Source: Byssothecium circinans
Taxonomy: Eukaryota > Ascomycota > Dothideomycetes > Pleosporales > Massarinaceae
Direction: 5' to 3'
Assembly: GCA_010015675.1 (NCBI GenBank)
Contig: ML976979.1
Location: forward strand, 1,533,206-1,597,205
DNA: 64,000 nucleotides
Both the position numbers and the translations under genes were made by a program. The notes under the pieces were generated by a model. It was not told the origin of the DNA. It did not search any database and saw only the letters and a list, made by a program, of their open reading frames with translations. Of this stretch, positions 44,867-54,921 are shown piece by piece. Position 1 is the first letter of the stretch. Each line of letters starts with the position of its first letter.

Positions 44867-45529
44867 AATAGATATCTCTTCTCGTAGTCCATGCATGCGC
44901 CTTTCCATTCTTTGAATAGATACATGGCTGTAGAACCGCTATTTCAAACAAGTTGATGAGATTTAAACTGTGTATCATTACCTCATAGAAAGTCTTGGAA
45001 GGGTTATCTAGTTGGCGAGCGATCACGAGCCCCATTTCGTTTGAGCTTCCAAACCAAAATTTGTCTACAAACGGTAGCTAGCGCCATAAGACCACAATCT
45101 ATATAAACCCCTCATTTCTGCGCAGTCGTCTACGTTCTCTACCACATGTGACAATCCAGAACCCAATTTTAACAGCCATACACCATGTCGGCGATCTCTC
45201 CTCCCTCTACTACCCTTAAGCAGTTTCAGATCTATCTTTCGGTCCAGCCTGGCGGTAATGATGCGCTTGTGATACCGTGTAGCAGTGTTTCGAGGTCTTT
45301 CATCTTCGTCAAGACATTTCCACTCTGACATACATCCTAGGAAGTTCCAGCTTGAACGCTCTACATGTAGTTAATAGGTTTGCGCTATCCGATCGTTGGG
45401 GCGCTCCTTCCTTCCTCATCTGTCAGCGCACTTGCCTTGTTTACTTCCCACCTTATCTTAAGCAGGTGCTCCCTCGCCTCTACAACACAACCACCACACC
45501 CCCCAAATAAACCCACTAGACTGGCAAGA

Positions 45530-46657
45530 ATGGCAGACAACATGTCCTACAAGGCCCCCGACGGCGAGCTCATCTGCTTCGAAATCATACCCCGAGAGAC
45601 GGTTCGGGCCAGCTTGGAGGTGTTCGGAAAGATGAGAAAGAAACATCAGCAGGGTGCACACATTAAGGGCCTCAAAGCTGCAGCGGACAAGCTTTTGTGT
45701 GCCTCCACATACTCGTGGCCTCTGACCATCCGAACTGGGAGCCAGCTCGCAAATTCCGTCCAAGATATTGTATCGGAAGCTCAGTCGGCGCGGTTCGGCG
45801 TTAACAACATCGGCTGGAGCCAGTGGAGGGATAAGTATCTTTCCAAACACTTCAATTTCTTCACTAGCGGAGTCGAGATTGATGACGGTTTGCTACAAGG
45901 GGGCGATGTTATGGAACTCAGTCAACAAATGACAACGCAATGGAAGGATCAGACCAACGGCGAAAACCTCTTCGGGATCCAAAAGTATCAAGATCCGGAC
46001 CTGACGAGTGTAGAGTGCAGCTTAGCGTTTGGCATGATTGTTGAAGCCGCGACTTTGAAGTGTCAGCTCTTTCCCGAATGGAGTCTCCGTGACAAAGCCT
46101 GGAGGGACAGGCGCTTTGCCGACCTCAACACTATTCCGCAGAAGCTTCAGGGCTACATCAGCATGCATCAAGAGCGAGACCCGACTCTGAGGCAAATCAA
46201 TGGGACGGGCAACATGTTGGCGGATACGGGAGAAAATGAAGGATCATCAGAGGGGAGTAAGACTCGCCGAACATCGCTTACTGGTATGTTGGATCCTGCA
46301 ACCTTCACAAGTATGACCGCTGACACCTGACTTCAAGAACATGTCCTCACTTCCCTCGAAAGCCACGCTTCCTCTCCTACGCAGACCGATGACTCCGTGG
46401 CTCCAACTCCACCCGAGAATGGCCTCCTCAAAGTCTCCTACTTCGCAGTGCTTGAGTCCGCTCATGACAAGTTCATTACGAACATCAACCCTTCCCGAAT
46501 CGAAACACCGGAGGCCAAATTACTGGAGGCAACTCAAGAAATGTGGAAGTGGATGGCAGAGAGGGGATTTGCCGACAAGGCTTCTATCAAGGATGTGTTC
46601 GATTTGACGCAGAAGATGACAGCCAAGGTGGCGGATGCTGATGAGCCCGGAGTATAA
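45530..46657 (+). CDS. Hypothetical protein, two exons
   Basis: Exons 45530-46283 and 46338-46657 with a 54-nt intron (GTATGT...CTGAC...CAAG) give 357 residues. I do not recognise it. The N-terminal two thirds look globular and helical (MADNMSYKAPDGELICFEII, QKYQDPDLTSVECSLAFGMI). A polar linker (GENEGSSEGSKTRRTS) spans the splice, and the C-terminus is a helical segment (FAVLESAHDKFITNINPSRI). No signal peptide or membrane segment. ATG 45530 was chosen because upstream in-frame sequence is low complexity. Confidence 0.65.
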
Positions 46658-47732
46658 CTGTGGAAGGGCAAAGAGGGAGGTCTTTCAGATTTGGCTATGC
46701 GCTCCTAGCTCAAACTGGAGACGGAGAACTACTCGACAACGCGATGGTGTGTAGGTTCGTTGATGGTGTCATGTAGGTCGTGAATTCGGGGCCCTGTCTA
46801 TTGGCGTGTGGACATTTCTCGTGGATCTCAGCGCTGGGGCACTAAAGTAAGGTCAAACAAGGAAAGCATCATGGTAGAAGGTGAAGTTGGGATGGGATGA
46901 GATCGGCCTCGGCACGCTCCACCAATCAGAAAATGCATAATCTTGCTGACACTCCTTTGAATGTCTCCCCACTAACGGCGCGCGCCGTACCTGGCTCGAA
47001 ACGCGGTACATAATATGTCGTGATCATTGCAGCCGATGGCGAGAAAAAGGGTGTTCGAGAATTTGCTGAGCTTATGGGTGACTTTGATTGGAAGGCTGCT
47101 ATGAGACTCACACGAGTGTGGCCTGATCGTTCCCATCCAACAACCGTTTTCTTTCTACCCCACAGCCGTCTTTGATATTGATAATCCGTGACGGAGTACA
47201 AAGCTGGATATATTTCTCAGCAGCAAATAAAACTTCCGTCTCTCCTGCTATATGAACTTTATTCCGCCGGCAAATCCTCACTTCCACTCCACATACACTT
47301 GCAAACATCAACACCCACGGCATCACTACTGGTAATCGACCGCGAAGCGCGCGCATCCTAGCCCTACACGGCCTGACTCAGCCCACATCTCCAGCAGGCA
47401 TCGTCATCTGCCGCCTAGCCTCACCTCAGCCCCGTGAGTACCACCGTCGGCGCCTGCCGTCATTTAAAGCAAGAGGATGCGCCACCGAGGCCGCTACTTT
47501 TCTTGCTATTCCACCCCTTTACCGATTCTCGAAACCTCTTATACTGACTTTGTCCAAATTATAAGAAGCAACGCAACCTCACTCCCCAAGTCAACAAAAC
47601 GGCCCACCCCCACTTGCCGCGGGCCCCACATCTTCACGAGCAAGTCAACAACAACACCACATCAGCTGTCCAACAGCCGACCTTGGACCATTGCACAGCT
47701 GCTGAGCTCGACGAATACCTTTGCATCATTCA
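46658..47732. other. Intergenic region
   Basis: Nothing gene-like recognised. Confidence 0.4.
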
Positions 47733-47920
47733 AAATGATTTCAACACAAGCTTTAAACCAACTTCGCCGCTACTCCACACAACTCCCACGCGACCCTAGA
47801 TACAGGCTGAAGGCTGCGCTTATGACGACCTACTTGGTGTCAGCATTTACCCTGCCATTTGTCCCGCCGCTACTGGAGACGAGGAGGACGAGGGCTGACG
47901 GGTCTTACCTCACACGGTGA
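47733..47920 (+). CDS. Small hypothetical protein, possible mitochondrial leader and TM
   Basis: A 61-residue frame. MISTQALNQLRRYSTQLPR resembles a mitochondrial presequence (Arg/Ser-rich, no acids). It is followed by a hydrophobic segment (AALMTTYLVSAFTLPFVPPL). The stop overlaps a potential donor (ACACG|GTGAGT at 47919), so a further exon is possible. No family recognised. Confidence 0.4.
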
Positions 47921-48701
47921 GTGAAGTTCTACGAGACGTATTTTTATTTCAAGAAACAGAAGCTCATGATGTAATAGGGAAAACGCATACTGCTCTACAC
48001 ACTACGCATGCGCGAGATGATCAATTCCTCAGTATGGTCAAACACATCATCCAGGTGTCATGTCCACTCCGCCAGCATCACGCGATCAATGGTCGAGGCC
48101 TTGTACAGCGGTGCCATCGGAGGCTCGCAAGATTCACGTTTTGTATCCGCATATCCAGATCCCATAGAAGGAGTCTGGACTCATACCCCATCATGCATTT
48201 GGCGTTCACCCTTGGTTCGGCGTTGGTTAGTCATGCATCTCGAGCGTTGAGCATTGGCGGGAGTGTAGGGGAGGAGCAAGCAAGCAGAGGTGAACCACTC
48301 TCAAGGTCTCTGCCATAGAGGGCAGACTCAGGATTCGAGAATTAGGTTATCAATCACATAGGACCGTTACATCCATTATTCACTTCGTCAAACAATCTTC
48401 AACCGCGCAGACAATCGTGGATTCTCGTGCATTTTTCACAAGCTCACCCAGAGATGACGCCCTTGATGACGATTCCGCATTCCATGCACAATCACTTGAT
48501 TCAGTTTGGTGCTTTTAAGAGGCTTCACGCTTTGATTGCGTCATGTGGTTCCTCCAACTCGCGTGGGTTGTCGACAGACGCGTCGGTGTCTGTGCGCCCA
48601 GCTACCCCACGCGACTGCCCCTCTACGACAACTCTATCGCCACACGCCTCATTACTCAACGTTGAACACCATCTCCCTCGCACAACGTGAGACCACCCCC
48701 A
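47921..48701. other. Intergenic region
   Basis: No gene recognised; 5' flank of the F-box gene. Confidence 0.4.
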
Positions 48702-50966
48702 ATGACCACCAATTACAACGCTCCCGCTATGGAACCCGCTAAAAAGAGCATTTTCGACTGCCTCCCCGATGAGCTCCTCGTCCAAATCATCTCCCACCTC
48801 GCTCTTGATAAGCGCTCTCTCTGCTCCCTCGCCCGCGCTTGTAGCTTCTTCCGACACGAGTGCGAAAAGCACATATACACTACCATCGACCTCCTCTCCA
48901 CCGACGATCTCCGCGCCATCATCGAAGCTTTCGCGCGCCGACCTGAGCGCATTGCTTCCGTCGAGACGCTCAACATCGTATACAGCTTCCACGATGGCAT
49001 CGGCACAACATTACAGGAACGCACGTCATTCAACGATTGCGTGAAGAAGATGAAGGCTCTGAGGAACTGGCATATTGAGAGCCCGTTCGATAATTTCAAG
49101 TGGAACAACGAGGGTGGGAGGGAGTGGGTGGAGGAGGACATGGAAGAATTTAGGAGGGCTCTGGAGGGGGCTTCTCTGAGGGAAGGGGTTGGAGGTTTGA
49201 TCAAGTCAGAGAATGTTGGCCTGGCGCGTTTGGAAAAGTTGACTATCCATTCACATGGCGCGTCCTCTGATTTCTGGGATCTCAATAGCTTCCACTGCCT
49301 CTTCCGACACCCCACCCTTCGCTCTCTCCACGTATCCTGCTTTGTACTTCCCACCGACCTCCCCGAGCTTGAGCTATACACCAAATCCACCGCGTTGACA
49401 ACCCTGGTTTTTGACGAGTGCATCCTGACCCCCAAGAGCTTGGAGCGCATACTGAAGACGCCCAAAACTCTGAAACAACTCACGCTGGGTGAGAATGTCT
49501 ACAACGACCGGAGGTCTGTCTTTGACGTACCAAAGCTGACGGAGAGACCCGAGGCAACGCTGGAAGCTTTGTCGGCAGTTGCACATTCCTTGGAATCCCT
49601 CACTCATCTCGATCCTATGTGGAAGCGCGCCAACGACGGCGTATACAAGCAATTCCATATAAACGGAAGTGGTTTGCGCGACTTTCATCGCCTCAAATAT
49701 CTGGATGTAGACCCTTGTTCATTCCTCCATCAATTCATACTCTCACACAGGCAGGCCCCACCAAACTTGGAGACGTTCCGCATTCATCACGCTCTAGTCA
49801 AATACTTCGAAGAGCCTAACGACAACCTCACCGACCTGTTTGAGGAGCTTCCTTCAATTGGACCATACACCGCCCTCGGATCACTAAAGACACTCGAATT
49901 CGTTCAGGCAGCTTCACTGGAGACACATTTGGCGCGCCCGGAACACATATGCCAGGAGGATGCTTTCCGAGATCGCCATGTATACGGCTACAAATTGTTC
50001 AAGCAAGGGATCAACATGAAGATGTATTTGGAGGCATCGTGGCGCATGGGCCTCATGCCGCCGTATTTGCACAAGGAGCAGAAGCCTGAGCTCATTTGTG
50101 TCTATGACGCAGCCCGTGTAGGCTTTCACCGACATCTGCGCGAAGAAGAGACGGGTCTCCAAGTCGGTCTTCCAGCCAGCGATGAAATTTTACACGCAGA
50201 ACTTCTCGACGAGACTCCCACCTCCGAAATAATCCAAGCAGCGCATGCGATTCCCTCGAACTCGCCAGACACCAAGAAAGGGGCAGACGGACAGGCGGCA
50301 CAAGCGAAGCAGAAGCAACCGCCTGAGACAGATCAGCTCCGCAAGCTGGACATTATAGCATTCAAGAACGAGGTTCGGCGGTCCATACTATCGCTACGGC
50401 ATCGTATGGCGCGCATGGCCGACGACTCCGACGACGAACTCATGACACCCAATGTCATATTTTTCTCCGACGATGATCTGGAATTGTATTTCGACGAGGA
50501 TGACGATGATATGGACGACGACGATGACGAAACGGAGTTTTTCGACCCTGACATGGACGCTGAGGAATTGTATGGCTTGGAGTTGACGCCTGACGATATG
50601 GATGACCTTGAGACGCACGGGCTTGATGAAGATCTGGAGATTGATGTGGACGCGGTATTACATGCTGCGCATATGGAGCTTGAGCAGGGGATGAATTATC
50701 TGCATGATGCGGGATTGTTGCAATATGGCTTGGATCACGATTCGTCTGATCAGGAACTTCTCGATGTTACTGGTGATATACCGGATGAAGGAGATCGCGA
50801 GGAAGGGTTGGAGGAGGCTGCAGATGACGAGGAGGTGGATACGTCTGGGGACGAGGTGTATGCGGATGCGGAGGTGGATCATCACGGGGATACGACGGAC
50901 AATAATGGGGACGGGGATAGTGGAGCTGTATCTGGGGTCAGCCAAGGTACCTCAACTGCAATGTAG
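48702..50966 (+). CDS. F-box protein with acidic C-terminal region
   Basis: A single-exon gene of 754 residues. The F-box is at about residues 17-60 (IFDCLPDELLVQIISHLALD, then LARACSFFRHECEKHIY). It predicts assembly with Skp1 into an SCF ubiquitin ligase; the target is unknown. The middle contains leucine-rich, LRR-like segments (LRSLHVSCFVLP, LKQLTLGENVYNDR, LKTLEFVQAASLE). The C-terminal 170 residues are strongly acidic, with a long Asp run (DEDDDDMDDDDDE) and more Glu/Asp up to the end. Start ATG 48702 is the first in frame; the second Met (residue 10) is an alternative. Confidence 0.88.
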   Translation: MTTNYNAPAMEPAKKSIFDCLPDELLVQIISHLALDKRSLCSLARACSFFRHECEKHIYTTIDLLSTDDLRAIIEAFARRPERIASVETLNIVYSFHDGIGTTLQERTSFNDCVKKMKALRNWHIESPFDNFKWNNEGGREWVEEDMEEFRRALEGASLREGVGGLIKSENVGLARLEKLTIHSHGASSDFWDLNSFHCLFRHPTLRSLHVSCFVLPTDLPELELYTKSTALTTLVFDECILTPKSLERILKTPKTLKQLTLGENVYNDRRSVFDVPKLTERPEATLEALSAVAHSLESLTHLDPMWKRANDGVYKQFHINGSGLRDFHRLKYLDVDPCSFLHQFILSHRQAPPNLETFRIHHALVKYFEEPNDNLTDLFEELPSIGPYTALGSLKTLEFVQAASLETHLARPEHICQEDAFRDRHVYGYKLFKQGINMKMYLEASWRMGLMPPYLHKEQKPELICVYDAARVGFHRHLREEETGLQVGLPASDEILHAELLDETPTSEIIQAAHAIPSNSPDTKKGADGQAAQAKQKQPPETDQLRKLDIIAFKNEVRRSILSLRHRMARMADDSDDELMTPNVIFFSDDDLELYFDEDDDDMDDDDDETEFFDPDMDAEELYGLELTPDDMDDLETHGLDEDLEIDVDAVLHAAHMELEQGMNYLHDAGLLQYGLDHDSSDQELLDVTGDIPDEGDREEGLEEAADDEEVDTSGDEVYADAEVDHHGDTTDNNGDGDSGAVSGVSQGTSTAM

Positions 50967-52005
50967 GACGCTGGTATCGCGTCCTGTACTGCGCGTGGAA
51001 ACGAAAGGTCAACGGCTTCAGCGAGGCGTGGACTCGGCTTTCGGAATCCCTGTAGGGTTTGTATTGTAACGATAGGACTCAATGCACTCCTCCATTCACT
51101 CTACTGCTACTACTACTACCTCGACAACTTAAAATGCGAAATGCTCCGCGGGCTCATCTCATCCCGAGTTTGGAGCTGTGCTCACTCCAGCGCCGCAGAT
51201 TTGACTATCTTACAAGGTACGCTGCCTACTTCTGCTTGATTGTTGATTGGAATCGCACTAGCTATACATTTACTGCTGACGCGGGAACGGCAAATTACAT
51301 GTACTAGATAGTAGGGTGTATGTACTGACGTTGCCGATGAGATGGTCGGAAAGACGGGACTTGCGTATATACGTGTACAGTCCATATATTCCAAGCATGA
51401 CGGACGAGAACGTGGAGGATTTGGGGTGGTAGCTATAGCTATAGGTATACCTAGTTAGTTAGTTCTTTGACGAAAATCCCCGGCAGTCATTTGGTTGATT
51501 GGGTCGATTGATTGACTGGGTAGATTAACTGACTGGGCTTTTCGCGGTGGGTTCTGTGGTGCTCTGGTGGTCTGGTTCGCTTGATCATGGGGAAGGCAGG
51601 TGGGTTGGTTGAAGCTGTCCGTTACAAGAGGACCGGATTGATACTACATGTATGCATATGTATGTATGTACTATGTATAGCTTTGTGTAGCGTGACTCGT
51701 GAGTGGAGTGGATTAAATATTATCTTTTCCATGGTGGAAGGCGCACGCGTTTTATACTGAGGTCATATATATTGCGAGGAGTGTAGTTTTTCTGATGTGA
51801 TGGTATGGTGGGAAGTATGTAGTAATGTTGGTGAGTGCGTCATGAGTGAAGAGCGTGGCCGGTTTGGCATTCGGAAAATTTCAATACACACAGGGTGTGT
51901 TGTGTCTGGGGGCAATCGGAACTCGAGGGTTCATGATTTCTTTGGGGGAAAGCCTCGGATGCTTAAATCGAAGATCGTTTCAGCATTCAGAGCTGGCGGG
52001 AAATG
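50967..52005. other. Intergenic region
   Basis: Convergent 3' flanks, with simple repeats of GATTGACTGGG type (51495-51540) and TATG (51650-51675). No gene seen. Confidence 0.45.
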
Positions 52006-54456
52006 TCACCAAGGTCGCTGTCCGACTCCCCAGTCCATCATTGAAGCAGCCCAGTCCAGCTGGTTCATGTTGATCTCGTGCGGAGCTTGCCCCGGAGCAT
52101 TGCTTCCGTGTGCCCCCGATATGAAGGCATTGTAGGCGTCGCTTCCACTCGGTTCCAGCGGCACATGGTTCGTCGGGCTAAAGCTCCACGGCATCATGAG
52201 AGGCGCATCCACATCTGCGCCGCCCCCCTCCATTGCACCGTTCATCCAATCGAGAGCATCAGGCGCGCTTTGGCTCTCCTGTTTATGCTTCCCCATGTCC
52301 CTCAGCTTCCTGATGATTGGTGGTAGTACGATGATTTCCCCCGCCTGTATAAGAGCAGTCTCCCGATATGACCACGCGCTGAGAATCATTTTGCAGACTC
52401 CCTCAAGCAAATCTTCGTTCTTGCTGAAGACGGAAGCCTCCCAGTTCTCAAAGCTCTCACTAAGAGCCTGCCATGCTCTCTCAGCGTAGTCGCTGAGCGG
52501 ACTCCTCTTCAAGCATTTCGTAATATGGATGTAGGCCACTAATGGAAAATTGAAGTGCGACATCCACCGATACCCCTTCGTCAGAGGGGATGACATTAGC
52601 TTTGCGTCGCATTCCAATATGCGGATAGCTTGGCAAGCAGCGCTGTCGGGACTCTCGTCGGTGTCGGGTGTGGAGGTGCTGGGTTTTATGGAGTAATCTT
52701 CCATGACGCGGCACTTGGCGAGGTTCGCTCGCGCTTCCCACATGGTCTGGAAGTGGAGAGGGTTCTCCGGATTGCAGAACCTTAGATATTTTTGCTCAAT
52801 CCATCTCTCGAGTTCCACTATTTCTCCGCCATCGGGCACAGGCCCCATGCCCACTCTCGCGAGAGATGCTAGTTCTGGGGCATTGTACGCGAGATTGAAG
52901 ATGGTGTGGCGCATGAAATCTCCGATTGAAGCTCGTACGACTGCGTATATTGCTTCGGTGGGCTGGTCGTGCACTGGTGGTGGTTCTTTCATTTCTGCTC
53001 GAAGTTCTGCATCGTTCACATTGAGAGGGACACGGCTGCTAAAAGTCGGCAGGAAGATCTGAGCAAGACGTCAAATATCAGCAAAGCTCTTCTAGAGGGG
53101 GACGCACTTCGTCTTCGACAGCTCATGCCAAGGTCTCGGGTATGCGTTGCAGTGTCCAGAATAGATTGTATACACGCACCTTGGGTTTCTCGCCCGCAAT
53201 CTGTGCGAGGCGGAAATCGAAGAGAACAATCGCCCACCATAATCGTCGGCGCATTTCAGCTTCGAGCACACCATGCTCGACATTTTCTGGTTCCTGGTCG
53301 ATTTTTATACGCTGGGCGATCCGAATCACCATTGCCAGGATGGAGGTAAGTGCTCGGGGATCGGTAGTATGTGTGAAGGATACCTAAAACGTCAGCTAAA
53401 GTCGAATGATTTGTTTGGACTGAGCCTTACTGAAGGGGGCGTTCAAAACTTACTAGGTAAAGAAAAAATGCGGTCAAGCAGTCCCGGTCAGTAGTTCGCA
53501 GCACTCCCGAATTCGCAAGGGCTTGCTGGCAGCCAAATTGATACCTCGTGAGGAGTTCGCCCTTGGATGATCCGAGTGTAATCAAGCAGTCCTCATCACT
53601 GAGGCTGAAGACTGCGCTAGAATAGATGCTGAACAGAAGTGCCTCCACAGTCGGCTTGATATTTTTATTGTTGCCTGCTGCTTCGATGATGTGCATCTGG
53701 GTGGTAGGGCCGTGAACCACCAGAAGCAGAGGGTTGACATTGTCCAGAAACAGCTGCCAGAGTCGGAATAGTTGAGCTGGCTCGGGATGTAATGGGGAGA
53801 GGTCGACGGGAATTTGGCGAAGACCAAGTACAAGGGATCCATCATTCACAAACACCCGGTACATCGTTTTCCCCACAGTGTCGTCAACCCTGTTTTCGGC
53901 ATACTCGTCGCTTTCGTCGTCTGAACCGAACTGCAAGAATGTTAGGATAGACTTGAGTGTAGCGTGCTGCAGAAACCACATACTCTATTGTGAACTGCCT
54001 GCCAAAAGCTCCTAGCGACATCAGCACTGTTCATAGTTTTCTGTTGCCGAACACATACTTGACCTCGGTTATCGCCTCAGGCTTGATAGTCACAGAAGGG
54101 GATGAGTCTTCTGTTATACCAGACTGGTCATCTTCACGGTCATCTCTACGCCCATCGTTGGGCGATTCTTTCGTGATGAGGGGGTCCTTTTGCAATGGCT
54201 CGAATTCAATGTTGTTTTGACGCAGGAGATCCTCATATTTACGGAGCTGATCCAGCAGCTCCCGTTCTGCGAAACGACGCCGGCGACGTCGTGGAAGCTG
54301 TGTTGCCGGCACACATTGTGCCCGTGACCTGGTGCAATTGGCACAGGGGAACGTGCGATCACATTTGACCTTGCGTTGCTGGCATAGCACACAGGCTAGG
54401 ACTCGCTGTGGTCTCGGCGGCTGGGAGCTGGCAAGGGTGGTTTGTTCGAATGACAT
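52006..54456 (-). CDS. Zn2Cys6 transcription factor with fungal-specific domain; exon 1-2 junction odd
   Basis: The N-terminal zinc cluster has six Cys at residues 22, 25, 32, 38, 41 and 48 (CVLCQQRKVKCDRTFPC...). A basic run, a short coiled-coil dimerisation stretch (LLDQLRKYEDLLRQN) and a middle homology region follow (MRRRLWWAIVLFDFRLAQIA). Later exons are clean: 53930-53454, 53383-53180 and 53058-52006. The first join is not. Frame is kept either by a 32-nt intron at 54058-54027 (GTATGT...ACAG), giving exons 54456-54059 and 54026-53984 and 724 residues, or by adding one A to the A4 run at 54037-54040. It is probably a pathway-specific regulator; no adjacent cluster shows its target. Confidence 0.82.
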
Positions 54457-54921
54457 AACTGCGGCACCGCCAAGCAGCCAAAAATGAATGTCGGTCCTTG
54501 CGCTATAGTCACGACTTGGGCATTGTCCTCGGTGATGTGAGATGTTGTAGTAGAAGCTCTCAGTCTTGTAAGAGAGGGGCGAAATCTAGCGGCCTAATAA
54601 GTCTAGTCTAGTCCGTGATCCGTCCAACGTAAGCAAGAGCTAGCAAGGTATCATAGCGCGTGAGTCCGGAGGAGAATGAGAACAGTATGTACCAAAAAGA
54701 GTCATGCTCAAAGTGAAATGCTATATGCGTTATTTGAAGCTGATGTGTGGGGGGAGCCAGTCGTCATGTACGAAAACGGCTAGCGCGCACGTGCCTTCGC
54801 GCGCTAATCGCGGGCCGCGTCAACTGAGGAGCAACAAACAAACCACAACACCACAATTCTTATTCAATATCAGCCGCAAGCCCCGTCGCGTGGGAAAAAC
54901 AACCTCTTTTGATTATGAGCT
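54457..54921. promoter_or_regulatory. Divergent promoter region
   Basis: Lies between the Zn2Cys6 gene and the coiled-coil gene. It contains a GCGCGCACGTGCC sequence (CACGTG E-box) near 54784-54796; whether it is used is unknown. Confidence 0.4.

Larger units (their letters stand above)
44345..45529. other. Intergenic region with repeats
   Basis: No gene seen. It contains a two-copy 52-53 bp tandem repeat and the second copy of the dispersed repeat also present near 2.1 kb. Confidence 0.5.
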
